NCBI GenBank assembly: GCA_016287075.1
Contig: JAEEVC010000017.1
Location: forward strand, 1-64,000
Length of the DNA: 64,000 nt
Reading direction: 5' to 3'
Source: Bacteroidales bacterium
Lineage (GTDB): Bacteria > Bacteroidota > Bacteroidia > Bacteroidales > UBA932
This document shows positions 8,632 to 17,380 of the stretch, one piece after another (the first letter of the stretch is position 1; each line of letters starts with the position of its first letter). The notes beneath the pieces were generated by a model, which saw only the letters and a list, made by a program, of their open reading frames with translations, had not been told where the DNA came from and did not search any database. The position numbers and the translations under genes are program-made.

Positions 8632-11373
8632 ATGAAACACCATATTATATTTTATATAGGAGCAGCCCTTCTTTCCCTGACGGGTTGCATGCAACTTGAA
8701 ATGTCGGATCTGGAGGATGCCGTCATCAATTTCGGTGTGACCACCGAATATGACAACGGCCCCGAGACCCGCACCGAATACAGTGGCCAGATCTATGGCT
8801 CCACGACGAAGTACGAACGCATCAACTGGATTGCAGGTTCGGACAAGATCCGCGTCATCTGCAACGAGGTCGCCGGCAGTCCCACCGCGCTTGATTATAA
8901 CATCAATACGGTCGCTTCTTCCTCTAACAAGAACAGTTCGGCCACGGTGACTTCCGCCAGTGGTGAGAGTTTCACTTGGAATGGTACCGTCGCGCACTAT
9001 TTCTACGCTCTCTATCCGTCCCCGAATCAGGATGGCGCTCCGAGCGGCGTATCCATTGAATCCAATACCGGTCACACGGCCAAAGTGCATGGTTCCGTTC
9101 CCGCTACCCAGCCTGGCAAGGAGTGGGTTGCCTCCACGCGCACCTACAAGCCGGACATGAACTACGCATACATGTATGCGGCTAAGCAGCAGAGCAACAC
9201 CAACCCTCCTGCCACCACCAACGTGACCCTCGAGTTCAAACCCCTGGTGACCGCTATCCAGTTCTCTCTTCTGGGAGACAGCAACTATCCGATTTCAGCG
9301 GATCTGACCAAGGCGGAACTGATTTCCTCCTCGACTTACCTCGCCGGTGACTTTGATGCATCGCTGAATGCCTCCGGTCTTGTCGACATTCCTCCTGTCA
9401 GCAACGGCTCCATGACGCTGACGATCAATTTCCCGGCCGGCATCAAGCTGAGCACGTCTGCCGTCACCACCTTTACTTTCCTGGCCCTTCCGGTCCAGCA
9501 GAAGAATCTGACGCTGAAACTCTATTTCGGCTCCACGACGCGTTCCATCGAACTCACGGATGTTACGGTCGCCGCTTGCAAAAAGGCCTATTTCAGCAAC
9601 GTGAATGTTCCCGGGAAGGCGCAGTTTACCTTTACGGTCGGGAATCCGCCCGTTGATGCAATCATCAACAGCGATGGCGGTTCTGAGAACTGGACGGTCA
9701 AGAGTTTTTATACCTGTGACGGCGTCCAAAAGCCTGCGGCATGGAAAGCAGTTGAGTATTATACCTCCACGGACGGCGGTATGACCTGGACGCCCTCGAA
9801 GAGCGGTAACAATTGGGTCAAACCCAGTTGGTTCCCGACTATCCCGAACGATCCGGGTTCCACCACCGACAAGCGGTACACGACGACTCTGGGAGTGAAT
9901 AACCAGACCACTACCAAGAGTTGGACGGGACCCAAGACCCCTGACGGCAATGCAGGCGAAACTCAAGCTACCGACTTGTCAAAAGTGAATTTCCTTACGG
10001 GCCAGGCGATTGCCGAAACGACGGCAAACTGCTATGTCGTCACGGGCCCGGGGTGGTATAAGTTCCCGCTGGTTTATGGAAATGCACGGAAAAACGGTGG
10101 CGACAATTCGGGTGCTTATTCCAATAGTAATGGCAATTCGAATGTCCTGAAGAATTTCATCAGGCACGATGGAAGGCCCATCACAAGCCCCAAGATTCGG
10201 GATAATGTCACTGTTGCCGGAACTCTTCTCTGCTGGCAGGATTTCAGCGCAGACTTTGATGTCATCGATGATGTCAAGTTTTCTAAAGGAAGCGGCAGTA
10301 ATCATGATTATATATATTTTCATGTGACAACCGATAATAATAAGATCCGGCAAGGGAATGCACTTATCGCTGCTACATCGGGTAGCAATGGAACCGGAGA
10401 CATTGTCTGGAGTTGGCATATCTGGATCATCGAACGGGACCGTTTAACCACGATACCCATGCGGAATTGCCATGATATGCTGAATGTAAATCTGGGATGG
10501 TACGATGCCAACGCGACAATCCTTCAGCGTGCCGTGAAGGTCGTTCTGGAGCAGACGGACAGCAAATTGCGGGACGAACTCGTCATCAAGCAGGATGCAG
10601 CGGACGTATTCGGGGGCTGTGTCTTCTATCAGTGGGGAAGGAAAGATCCTATCGTTGGCTTTAATGAGAATTATGAAGTTAAGCAAACAAGGGGAAGCAA
10701 AGGATTTGATAAGCATAAAATTGATTCTCACACAGAGGAGTATACTACCAGACATGGTTTAATTACTTACACTAGAAAGCGAACCATCATTGATACGCCT
10801 TTGGAGTATACGATTAAGCACCCTAACGAATTTATATACCTTACTGGAGATAAAGTCCCTAATGGTCATAAAGACCAAGTCTTTGTGCCTCAGATTGAAT
10901 CTCCACTGTCCTATGTTGCCCAGGGACGTTGGTGCAATGGCAGATATGAAAATCTATGGAATGCCCAAGCAGCATTTGCAACGGATAATGAGGTCGTCAA
11001 GACGGTCTATGACCCCTGTCCCGCCGGATTCAAGATCCCACGGTATAATGCCTTCAACTCCCTTGGGGAAGGAGTGAAGTCCTTGGGCTTTGGCTTTTTA
11101 TACAAGACAACGACCACTGCTACCGACCGGATGCTTTTCCCTGTGACGTCCATGAGAGAGGATTCGGGAACGTTGCGCAGCAAAACGCACCCGGACTTTA
11201 AGCAATGCTATATTTGGACGGCCGGAAAACATCAGTATAATAACCAGGGCAATACTGCTCCATCCAACAGTTGTGGTTCGTACCTGCAAATCAAGTCCCT
11301 TAACGATTATAATCCAAAGAATACGATGGGACTTGATGCGATGGGCTTCTGTGTCCGTCCTGAGAAAGAATAG
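8632..11373 (+). CDS. Large fimbrillin-family lipoprotein with FISUMP-like C-terminal module
   Basis: A 913-residue lipoprotein (lipobox Cys 19 in LLSLTGC). The N-terminal ~330 residues repeat the neighbours' pattern (NGPETRTEYSG, YERINW, YALYPSP, PDMNYAYMYAAK). From about residue 440 a second module starts with LSKVNFL and ETTANCYVVTGPGWYKFPLVYGNA, followed by WSWHIWI, YQWGRKDP (about 665) and KTVYDPCPAGFKIP (about 790), a layout seen in large Bacteroidales fimbrillin/FISUMP-type proteins. The segment between the last two motifs (about 10650-10910) is visibly AT-richer than the rest and differs from the paralogues. It is probably a tip adhesin or stalk surface protein; the ligand is unknown. 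Confidence 0.82.
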   Translation: MKHHIIFYIGAALLSLTGCMQLEMSDLEDAVINFGVTTEYDNGPETRTEYSGQIYGSTTKYERINWIAGSDKIRVICNEVAGSPTALDYNINTVASSSNKNSSATVTSASGESFTWNGTVAHYFYALYPSPNQDGAPSGVSIESNTGHTAKVHGSVPATQPGKEWVASTRTYKPDMNYAYMYAAKQQSNTNPPATTNVTLEFKPLVTAIQFSLLGDSNYPISADLTKAELISSSTYLAGDFDASLNASGLVDIPPVSNGSMTLTINFPAGIKLSTSAVTTFTFLALPVQQKNLTLKLYFGSTTRSIELTDVTVAACKKAYFSNVNVPGKAQFTFTVGNPPVDAIINSDGGSENWTVKSFYTCDGVQKPAAWKAVEYYTSTDGGMTWTPSKSGNNWVKPSWFPTIPNDPGSTTDKRYTTTLGVNNQTTTKSWTGPKTPDGNAGETQATDLSKVNFLTGQAIAETTANCYVVTGPGWYKFPLVYGNARKNGGDNSGAYSNSNGNSNVLKNFIRHDGRPITSPKIRDNVTVAGTLLCWQDFSADFDVIDDVKFSKGSGSNHDYIYFHVTTDNNKIRQGNALIAATSGSNGTGDIVWSWHIWIIERDRLTTIPMRNCHDMLNVNLGWYDANATILQRAVKVVLEQTDSKLRDELVIKQDAADVFGGCVFYQWGRKDPIVGFNENYEVKQTRGSKGFDKHKIDSHTEEYTTRHGLITYTRKRTIIDTPLEYTIKHPNEFIYLTGDKVPNGHKDQVFVPQIESPLSYVAQGRWCNGRYENLWNAQAAFATDNEVVKTVYDPCPAGFKIPRYNAFNSLGEGVKSLGFGFLYKTTTTATDRMLFPVTSMREDSGTLRSKTHPDFKQCYIWTAGKHQYNNQGNTAPSNSCGSYLQIKSLNDYNPKNTMGLDAMGFCVRPEKE

Positions 11374-11402
11374 TTCCCTAACATTCCCAAAGCAAGAAAA
11401 CC

Positions 11403-11987
11403 ATGAAACACCTTATCCAGACTGTTTCGGCGACGATCGCCATGCTTGTAGTCTCCTTCTCCGCTGCGGCGCAGTATGTGCCGGAGTGGCATCAGGGGGA
11501 CCTGACGAAGAAGGGTGCACGGATTGCCGTGCAGGACAACAAGTTAGGCAAGGAATCCACCCTCGCCCTGCTGAATTCGGTCGGCGGCGGGGAGATGGTT
11601 TCCAGCTGGGAAAAGCTCGACAAGCAGCGCGGTTGGGGCATCGGCCTCACCGCCGGTGGCTATTCCCTCGCCGTGGCGGGCTTCTGCTATGGCGGCGTGT
11701 ACCTGGCCGCCGGGATTGTCGGCACCCTCTTCGCCGCCATCGGTGGACAGGAAGCCGTGGACAATTTCTGGAATGAGCTGGGTCCCCGGGTCAACATCGG
11801 CGCGGGCGCCATGATCGGCGGCCTGGCCGTCGGTACCACCGGCGCCGTGCTGCTCGGGACGGCGAACAGCAAGATGAAAAAGATCGTGGGTACCTGCAAT
11901 GAAGCGGGTACCCCTGCCGCCGCTCCCGCCGCGGAACTGACCTTCGGACCGGCCCCCTCCGGCGTGGGCCTTGTCCTCCATTTTTAA
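11403..11987 (+). CDS. Exported glycine-rich protein, tandem paralogue 1
   Basis: A 194-residue protein with a cleavable signal peptide (after SFSAAA) and mature start QYVPEWHQGDL. It has a GWGIGLTAGGYSLAVAGFCYGGVY hydrophobic glycine-rich stretch (about 80-115), a second glycine-rich stretch (NIGAGAMIGGLAVGTTGAVLL), then a Pro/Ala linker and a C-terminal beta-strand-like end (LTFGPAPSGVGLVLHF) finishing in Phe, as outer-membrane proteins often do. It is about 75% similar by eye to the next gene. It has no known domain; the position inside the fimbrillin locus suggests a membrane or export accessory role, which is inference. Confidence 0.75.
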   Translation: MKHLIQTVSATIAMLVVSFSAAAQYVPEWHQGDLTKKGARIAVQDNKLGKESTLALLNSVGGGEMVSSWEKLDKQRGWGIGLTAGGYSLAVAGFCYGGVYLAAGIVGTLFAAIGGQEAVDNFWNELGPRVNIGAGAMIGGLAVGTTGAVLLGTANSKMKKIVGTCNEAGTPAAAPAAELTFGPAPSGVGLVLHF

Positions 11988-12023
11988 CGCCTGGTAAACA
12001 ACAGGATACAAAACATCGGAACC

Positions 12024-12614
12024 ATGAAACACCGCTTGTTTGCCGCCCTCGGGGCGATGGCCCTCTTCCTCTTCTCCCTGCCCGCCGCCGCGCAGTACCT
12101 GCCGGAGTGGCATCAGGGGGACCTGTCGAAGAAAGGCGCACGGATTGCCGTGCAGGGAGAAAAACTGAGCAGGGATACGACGCTGCTCCTGCTCAACTCC
12201 GTCGGCGGCGACGAGATGGTCGAGCGCTGGGAAAAGTACACGAAGCAGCGGGGCTGGGGCATCGGCCTCACCTCGGGCGGGTACACCCTGGCTGCGGCGG
12301 GTCTCTGCTATGGCGGTGTGTATTTCCTGGCCGGCCTGGTGGCCTCGATCTTTGTCGCTTTCGGCGGCCAGGAGGCCATCGACCAGCTCTGGAGCGAGAT
12401 GGGGCCCCGGGTCTATGTGGGCGCGGCCGCCACTGTCGGCGGCCTGGCCGTCGGGACCACGGGCGCCGTGCTCCTCGGCACGGCGAACAAAAAGATGAAG
12501 AACATGGTAGGGACCTGCAACGAGGCCGGCACGCCCGTTCCCGGTACCGCCCCCACTCCGGAACTCACTTTCGGCCCCGCCCCCTCGGGCGTCGGGCTTG
12601 TGTTGCATTTCTGA
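12024..12614 (+). CDS. Exported glycine-rich protein, tandem paralogue 2
   Basis: A 196-residue tandem duplicate of the 11403 product. It has the same layout: signal peptide ending in PAAA, mature start QYLPEWHQGDLSKKGARIAVQ, two glycine-rich hydrophobic segments, a conserved GTCNEAGTP, a linker, and an identical C-terminal FGPAPSGVGLVLHF. Divergence is concentrated in the signal peptide and the linker. The stop is followed 1 bp later by the ATG of the small ORF at 12616, so these genes appear to be translated from one transcript. Function unknown. Confidence 0.75.
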   Translation: MKHRLFAALGAMALFLFSLPAAAQYLPEWHQGDLSKKGARIAVQGEKLSRDTTLLLLNSVGGDEMVERWEKYTKQRGWGIGLTSGGYTLAAAGLCYGGVYFLAGLVASIFVAFGGQEAIDQLWSEMGPRVYVGAAATVGGLAVGTTGAVLLGTANKKMKNMVGTCNEAGTPVPGTAPTPELTFGPAPSGVGLVLHF

Positions 12615-12615
12615 T

Positions 12616-12786
12616 ATGAAACGGAACTACAGTATACCCCTGGTCAAGGAAGTGGCGGAAGTCCGGCTCGAAACGGACTTCCTGCAGAACTCGATCGTCA
12701 CCGATGAGACGTCGGTGCAGGTGCGTGAATTTGAGGATGTCACTTCATCGTTTGACGACAAATTCTTTGAAGCTGAATTCAAATAG
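12616..12786 (+). CDS. Small protein, fimbrillin-associated 56-aa family (B)
   Basis: A 56-residue ORF. The start at 12616 (MKRNYSIPLVKEV) is chosen because it matches the N-terminal pattern of the relatives at 7302 and 20341 (Y-x-x-P, then L-E-T-D-F-L). The C-terminal half differs from them and is acidic and Phe-rich (SSFDDKFFEAEFK). There is no signal peptide. It ends 10 bp before the next fimbrillin lipoprotein. Function unknown. Confidence 0.7.
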   Translation: MKRNYSIPLVKEVAEVRLETDFLQNSIVTDETSVQVREFEDVTSSFDDKFFEAEFK

Positions 12787-12796
12787 GAGGAGCCCG

Positions 12797-14395
12797 ATGA
12801 AAACAAGAGTGATACTATTCGGGCTGATTGCCCTGAGTTGCCTGGCTTCCTGCCGCCGTGACGGATTCTCGACCTCCGGAAAGGATGTGATTTATGTCCG
12901 TGTCAATGACCGGGCGCTTACCAGGTCCGACGCCTCGGAGGCGGAAGCCGCTTCCGGTCAGGAATTGCTGTTTTCCATCCCCGCGGTACTTGACAACGGG
13001 GATTCCATCCAGGTCACGGCCTATCTGAGCGACATGGACGAGTCCGCCCCGGACACCCGGGGTGCCGCCCTGACAACGGCCAGCCTGGGTTCGAGACTGG
13101 GTCGTTTCCCCACGACCCTGTACAAGGACGGCGCCGTCTATCTTGAGGAATGGACGCAGGTCGCGATGGCGGACGTCCCGGTCTGCTATGATGCCGGCGT
13201 CTGGTCCCTGGGTGGATTGGAAGAGGACCAGGTGTACCATTGGCCTTCCGACGGGTCTGCGGTCACGTTCTGCTCCTATGCGCCGTCGAACGTCACCACG
13301 CTGACGGACATCGACTGGCATGGCGGTGAGAAGCTGTCCTTCAGCTATTCCCTTCCGGAGCCGGCAGGGGCCGTGGACGGCGTCTTCTCCGATGCGCTGA
13401 ACCAGCCGGACCTCCTTTTCGCGATGGACCCGCAGAGCAAGGACAGCCGGGTCGTCGGGAAAAAGCATTTTGCCGACATCCAGTTCAACCATGCCCTCAC
13501 TGCGGTGCGTTTCATCCGGGGCCGGTATCTGGATAACTGTACCATCGATGCCATTTCCCTGAAGGGCTTCTACGGCGCGGGCACTGCGGAGGCGGTCCTG
13601 GTACCCGGATCCTCCACGCATGAGAACAAGCTTGATTTTACCTGGACCCCGAGCGGTCCCCTCAAGAACTATACGCAGACCTTCAACCGGGTGCTGACGG
13701 ACGCTGACGCCAACCAGGCAATGAGCGGCCATGACGCTACCGGCGCTTCCCTGGATCCGACCGAGGACCAGTCCTATACGTTCATGATGATTCCCCAGCT
13801 GCTCGCAGACGGGGCGACCATCGAGATTGTCGTGGGCGAGCGTCTCCACCCTCTGTCCCTGGTCTTGTCCGGCGCCGACATGGATGCCAGGCTCAAGGAC
13901 TGGCGTACCTATGCCGGGAAAGTCATCACGATCAGTGTCAGTTCGGTGGGCGGCGGCGGTCTGTTGGACGTTGAGATCGACGACCAGGTCGCGGCCAACG
14001 TGAAGACGGATGTCGTCATCACCAACACCCCCATCGGCAACGACGCCTACGTCCGTGTCGCCATCATTGCGAACTGGGTGAATGCGCAGGGGGCTGCGGT
14101 GTATCCGTATCCCATCGACAACATCGCCAGTGATTCCCACTGCGAGGGCTTCGATTCGGCCAACTGGGTGTTCAACGACGGATTCTATTATTATAAGCAC
14201 AAACTGGAGAGCGGCGCTCCTTCCCAGAAGATGTTCTCCAAGTTCACGGCTCCCGTTTCCGGCGATGCCGGCTATCCTGCCGATGTCCCGAATGTGGACC
14301 ATCTGCAGATGACCATCCTGGTCCAGGGCGTGGACGCGGGCCGTATTTCAGATATGATCACCTACTATGGCTGGCCCAATGTGTTTGTCGATTAA
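12797..14395 (+). CDS. Mfa-like fimbrillin lipoprotein
   Basis: A 532-residue lipoprotein. The start at 12797 is supported by a TAGGAGG ribosome-binding site and a signal peptide with lipobox Cys 19 (SCLASC). It has the Mfa1/FimA-type fimbrillin architecture: FADIQFNHALTAVRF near residue 225 is the hallmark segment, with SDALNQPDLLFA just before it and YTFMMIPQLLADGATIEIVVG later. It is probably a pilus subunit that polymerises on the surface after lipid-anchored export and protease processing. It differs from the TRTEYSG-type paralogues nearby and is followed directly by the beta-helix adhesin gene. Confidence 0.82.
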   Translation: MKTRVILFGLIALSCLASCRRDGFSTSGKDVIYVRVNDRALTRSDASEAEAASGQELLFSIPAVLDNGDSIQVTAYLSDMDESAPDTRGAALTTASLGSRLGRFPTTLYKDGAVYLEEWTQVAMADVPVCYDAGVWSLGGLEEDQVYHWPSDGSAVTFCSYAPSNVTTLTDIDWHGGEKLSFSYSLPEPAGAVDGVFSDALNQPDLLFAMDPQSKDSRVVGKKHFADIQFNHALTAVRFIRGRYLDNCTIDAISLKGFYGAGTAEAVLVPGSSTHENKLDFTWTPSGPLKNYTQTFNRVLTDADANQAMSGHDATGASLDPTEDQSYTFMMIPQLLADGATIEIVVGERLHPLSLVLSGADMDARLKDWRTYAGKVITISVSSVGGGGLLDVEIDDQVAANVKTDVVITNTPIGNDAYVRVAIIANWVNAQGAAVYPYPIDNIASDSHCEGFDSANWVFNDGFYYYKHKLESGAPSQKMFSKFTAPVSGDAGYPADVPNVDHLQMTILVQGVDAGRISDMITYYGWPNVFVD

Positions 14396-14408
14396 AAAGG
14401 AGATGAAT

Positions 14409-17369
14409 ATGAAGAACGCTATTTCCCATCGCTGCGGAACGGCACTTCTTGCCGTCTTCCTTTTCCTGGCCGCCGGCCTGCGTCTTTCCGCACAGATACC
14501 GGACTATGGCCAGGTATATTATTGGAATCTGTCCAAGGGTAATATCAACTTTACACCCGGCACCGCCGAGGGCTATATTTGGTTGAATAATCAGTGGACT
14601 TATGTCGATAACTCCACGTATGCCCTGACCGATGCCGTCATGTGGATTGTCTTGGATCCGGACAATCGTTTCAATGGCGACCTGTCCAGCCTGGCCGATT
14701 ATCAGAGACCCGTCACAACGACATCCGGCAACAGCAACGGCGTCAATATCGTCAATAATTCCGGCGATGTGGCGGCGACGCTCAAGGAATGGAAAAGGGT
14801 GGCGGAGCTGCAGGGGCGTCCATCCACCGACCACTGGATTTCGGTGGCCTGCAACGTCGGTTATTCCATCGTGTTGGACAACATCTGGTCCACTTACCAG
14901 GAAGGCAGCCAGGGGTCCACGCAGGGCGGCTTGTCCTTCAAGCCGCAGAGCGACCAGCCCTGTGTCCTCAATGTCGTGCTCAAGGGCGACAACCGTTTCG
15001 GCAATATTTTCTATTGTTCCCACGCGCTGCAATACCCTGGCGGGCCATTGGTCCCTTCAAGCGGGTTGTTCGAGCAGGCAAGACTCATTTTCAAGAGCTA
15101 CAAGGGATTCGGGTCTACGGAAGGGACGTTGACCGTGGGGAATATCGATCCGGATGCCCGTTATCTCGTGGATCCGGTCAATGGTGAAGTCCCCATGAAT
15201 TTTTACAATTCGGTCATTGGCGGATCTGACTCCTTTGAAGACTCCTATGGCATCCAGATCGACGGCGGTACCATCTACGCCGGCGCGCAGCCGGAGGATG
15301 TCTGTACGGCAATCGGTGGCGGCGGCAACGGGATCGGTGCCGTTACGATCAATGGCGGCCAGGTTACAGCCGTGACGTCGTCCACCGGTACGGCCATCGG
15401 CGGTGGTATCGGTTGGACCGAAAAGGGCGGAAAGGCGATTGTCACGATTACAGGTGGCGATGTCTATGCTTATAATAAAGGCCTTCTGCGTAATTACGAG
15501 GGAGATATCCATTATGTCCCTGCCGCTGCGATCGGTGGTGGCAGTTCGTTCAAGAGAAAATGCGAGGATTCCTCTGTGACCATCAGCGGCGGAACGGTCT
15601 ATGCCGAAAGTGTGGGCGGCGTTGCCATCGGTGGCGGCGGAAGCGGCTTCGCAGACGGCGGAAAGGCCACGATTTCCATCTCAGGCGCTTCGACGAAGAT
15701 CTGGGCCAAGAGCAAGAGCGGAGGCACTGCTTCCCATCCGATCCCTGCCGGTACTTCCATCGGCGGCGGGACGGGCGGCATCGGCGGCCTTACAGGGGAT
15801 GAACTTGCGGATAACGGTCCTGGAAACGGTGGCGACTGTGAATTTTCCATGACGGGCGGGACGCTGAATGCGGGCTCCGTCGGCGGCGGTTCGTCCAACA
15901 ACCCGGATCCCGACATCACGATCGGCCATGCCGTGGTCAATATCGAAGGCGGTGACATCCGCGCCCAGTTCGTCATGGCCAAGGGCTCCAGGGACCATTG
16001 CGAGTTCAAGATGTCCGGCGGAACAATCGAGAACAGTGTCATCAACGATCCTGAGTATCATCTGGTCAAGAACGACGGCGGCGCCGTTTGGATGAATGAC
16101 CCGGATGGCAAAGTGTCCATCACCGGCGGTACGATCCGGAACTGCAAGGCCAGCAGCGGAGGTGCCGTGTACACGACCGGCGGCGAAGTGACCGTGAACG
16201 GGGCTACCATCACGGAATGCCAGGCTTCGAATGAAAATGGCGGTGCCATCGCCGTGATGTCGACCGGAGCTGCGGTGACGCTGAGCAATGCCACCGTGAC
16301 GAAGAATACCGCCCATGTCAACGGCGGCGCTTTCTTCCTGAGTCCGAACGCGACCGTGACGATTACCGGCGGCCGTATCAGCGGAAATACGGCTCTTCAG
16401 AACGGCGGCGCCTTCTATGGTTCGGAAGGGTCGAAGATTACCATGCTCAGTGGCAGTATCGAGGATAATTCCGCGTATGACGGCGGTGGGGTGTACCTGG
16501 CCTCCGATGCGAAACTGACCTATACGACCGGCTCTGCCGGAACGGGATTTATCCGGAGAAACCATGCGTCCAACCTGGGCGGCGGGGTTTTCCTTGCCAA
16601 GGGGACCACGACGGCCAAGACGCAGCTCGAGTTTGTCATGAACAGCAGCACCTCGCTCGGTTTTTACGACAACATCGCCGAAGTGGGGGCGGACGATATC
16701 TACGCCTTTGGTGAGGGAACCACCCGGATGACCATTCCCTCGGTCAACGGCATGGACCTGGGCGGCTACTCCCTGTTCGGCGCGACGCTCCAGTGGTGGG
16801 AGGACTATCAGGTGGACGATCCCAGGTATGGCGTGGGTACCGGTCAGGGCGATCCGGCCAAGGTGCGCCGGTACCGTGCGTCCCGTGATACGGTCGAGCC
16901 GATCTGGCGTGTCCCGAGGGACCCGGCTGTTACCCCCCTTTCCTCGTTTGAGGAGAAGTACCTTTGCCTGACGCTCGGTTTCGAATACGGCACCCTGGAA
17001 ATCCGGCGGAGCGGACTGGAACCGCGGGAGAATGCCATCTACAAGATCGAGTTCGTTGGAACATCCCTGGACCGTCCTACGCAGTATGTCACAATCCTCG
17101 GAACGACGGAAGCGGAGAAGACCGTGATCGACGGTGTTGCCTGGAACATCGCGCGTGTCGGCTTCCTGCCGCAGGGACGCTACAAGGTGACGGAACTGAA
17201 CTGGACCTGGTACAATGCCAACGATCCCGCCACATCCACACCCCTGGTGATAGAACAGGATATCAGCACCGAAAGCGGACGCGTCTATCTGTTCAAGAAC
17301 ACGCACGCGGATCTGGGAGACACGCCCCTGCACGATGAGGAGCTGAAAGTCAACGAACTGATTCCATAG
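14409..17369 (+). CDS. Large secreted beta-helix adhesin with Pmp-like repeats
   Basis: A 986-residue secreted protein. The start at 14409 is chosen from the AAAAAGGAG site; a second ATG lies 6 bp earlier. The signal peptide ends near LRLSAQ. Residues about 285-555 are very glycine-rich with repeated I-x-G-G strands (TAIGGGGNGIG, VTISGGTVYAE), as in right-handed beta-helices. Residues about 555-730 carry repeated GGA-(V/I/F)-(Y/A/F) and N-x-(A/S) units (SSGGAVYTTGG, NTAHVNGGAFFL, NTALQNGGAFYGSEG) resembling chlamydial-type polymorphic membrane protein repeats. The last ~115 residues look like a prealbumin/SpaA-type beta domain (GTLEIRRSGL ... GRYKVTEL). A host- or glycan-binding role is inferred. 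Confidence 0.78.
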   Translation: MKNAISHRCGTALLAVFLFLAAGLRLSAQIPDYGQVYYWNLSKGNINFTPGTAEGYIWLNNQWTYVDNSTYALTDAVMWIVLDPDNRFNGDLSSLADYQRPVTTTSGNSNGVNIVNNSGDVAATLKEWKRVAELQGRPSTDHWISVACNVGYSIVLDNIWSTYQEGSQGSTQGGLSFKPQSDQPCVLNVVLKGDNRFGNIFYCSHALQYPGGPLVPSSGLFEQARLIFKSYKGFGSTEGTLTVGNIDPDARYLVDPVNGEVPMNFYNSVIGGSDSFEDSYGIQIDGGTIYAGAQPEDVCTAIGGGGNGIGAVTINGGQVTAVTSSTGTAIGGGIGWTEKGGKAIVTITGGDVYAYNKGLLRNYEGDIHYVPAAAIGGGSSFKRKCEDSSVTISGGTVYAESVGGVAIGGGGSGFADGGKATISISGASTKIWAKSKSGGTASHPIPAGTSIGGGTGGIGGLTGDELADNGPGNGGDCEFSMTGGTLNAGSVGGGSSNNPDPDITIGHAVVNIEGGDIRAQFVMAKGSRDHCEFKMSGGTIENSVINDPEYHLVKNDGGAVWMNDPDGKVSITGGTIRNCKASSGGAVYTTGGEVTVNGATITECQASNENGGAIAVMSTGAAVTLSNATVTKNTAHVNGGAFFLSPNATVTITGGRISGNTALQNGGAFYGSEGSKITMLSGSIEDNSAYDGGGVYLASDAKLTYTTGSAGTGFIRRNHASNLGGGVFLAKGTTTAKTQLEFVMNSSTSLGFYDNIAEVGADDIYAFGEGTTRMTIPSVNGMDLGGYSLFGATLQWWEDYQVDDPRYGVGTGQGDPAKVRRYRASRDTVEPIWRVPRDPAVTPLSSFEEKYLCLTLGFEYGTLEIRRSGLEPRENAIYKIEFVGTSLDRPTQYVTILGTTEAEKTVIDGVAWNIARVGFLPQGRYKVTELNWTWYNANDPATSTPLVIEQDISTESGRVYLFKNTHADLGDTPLHDEELKVNELIP

Positions 17370-17380
17370 CATCCGCACCT

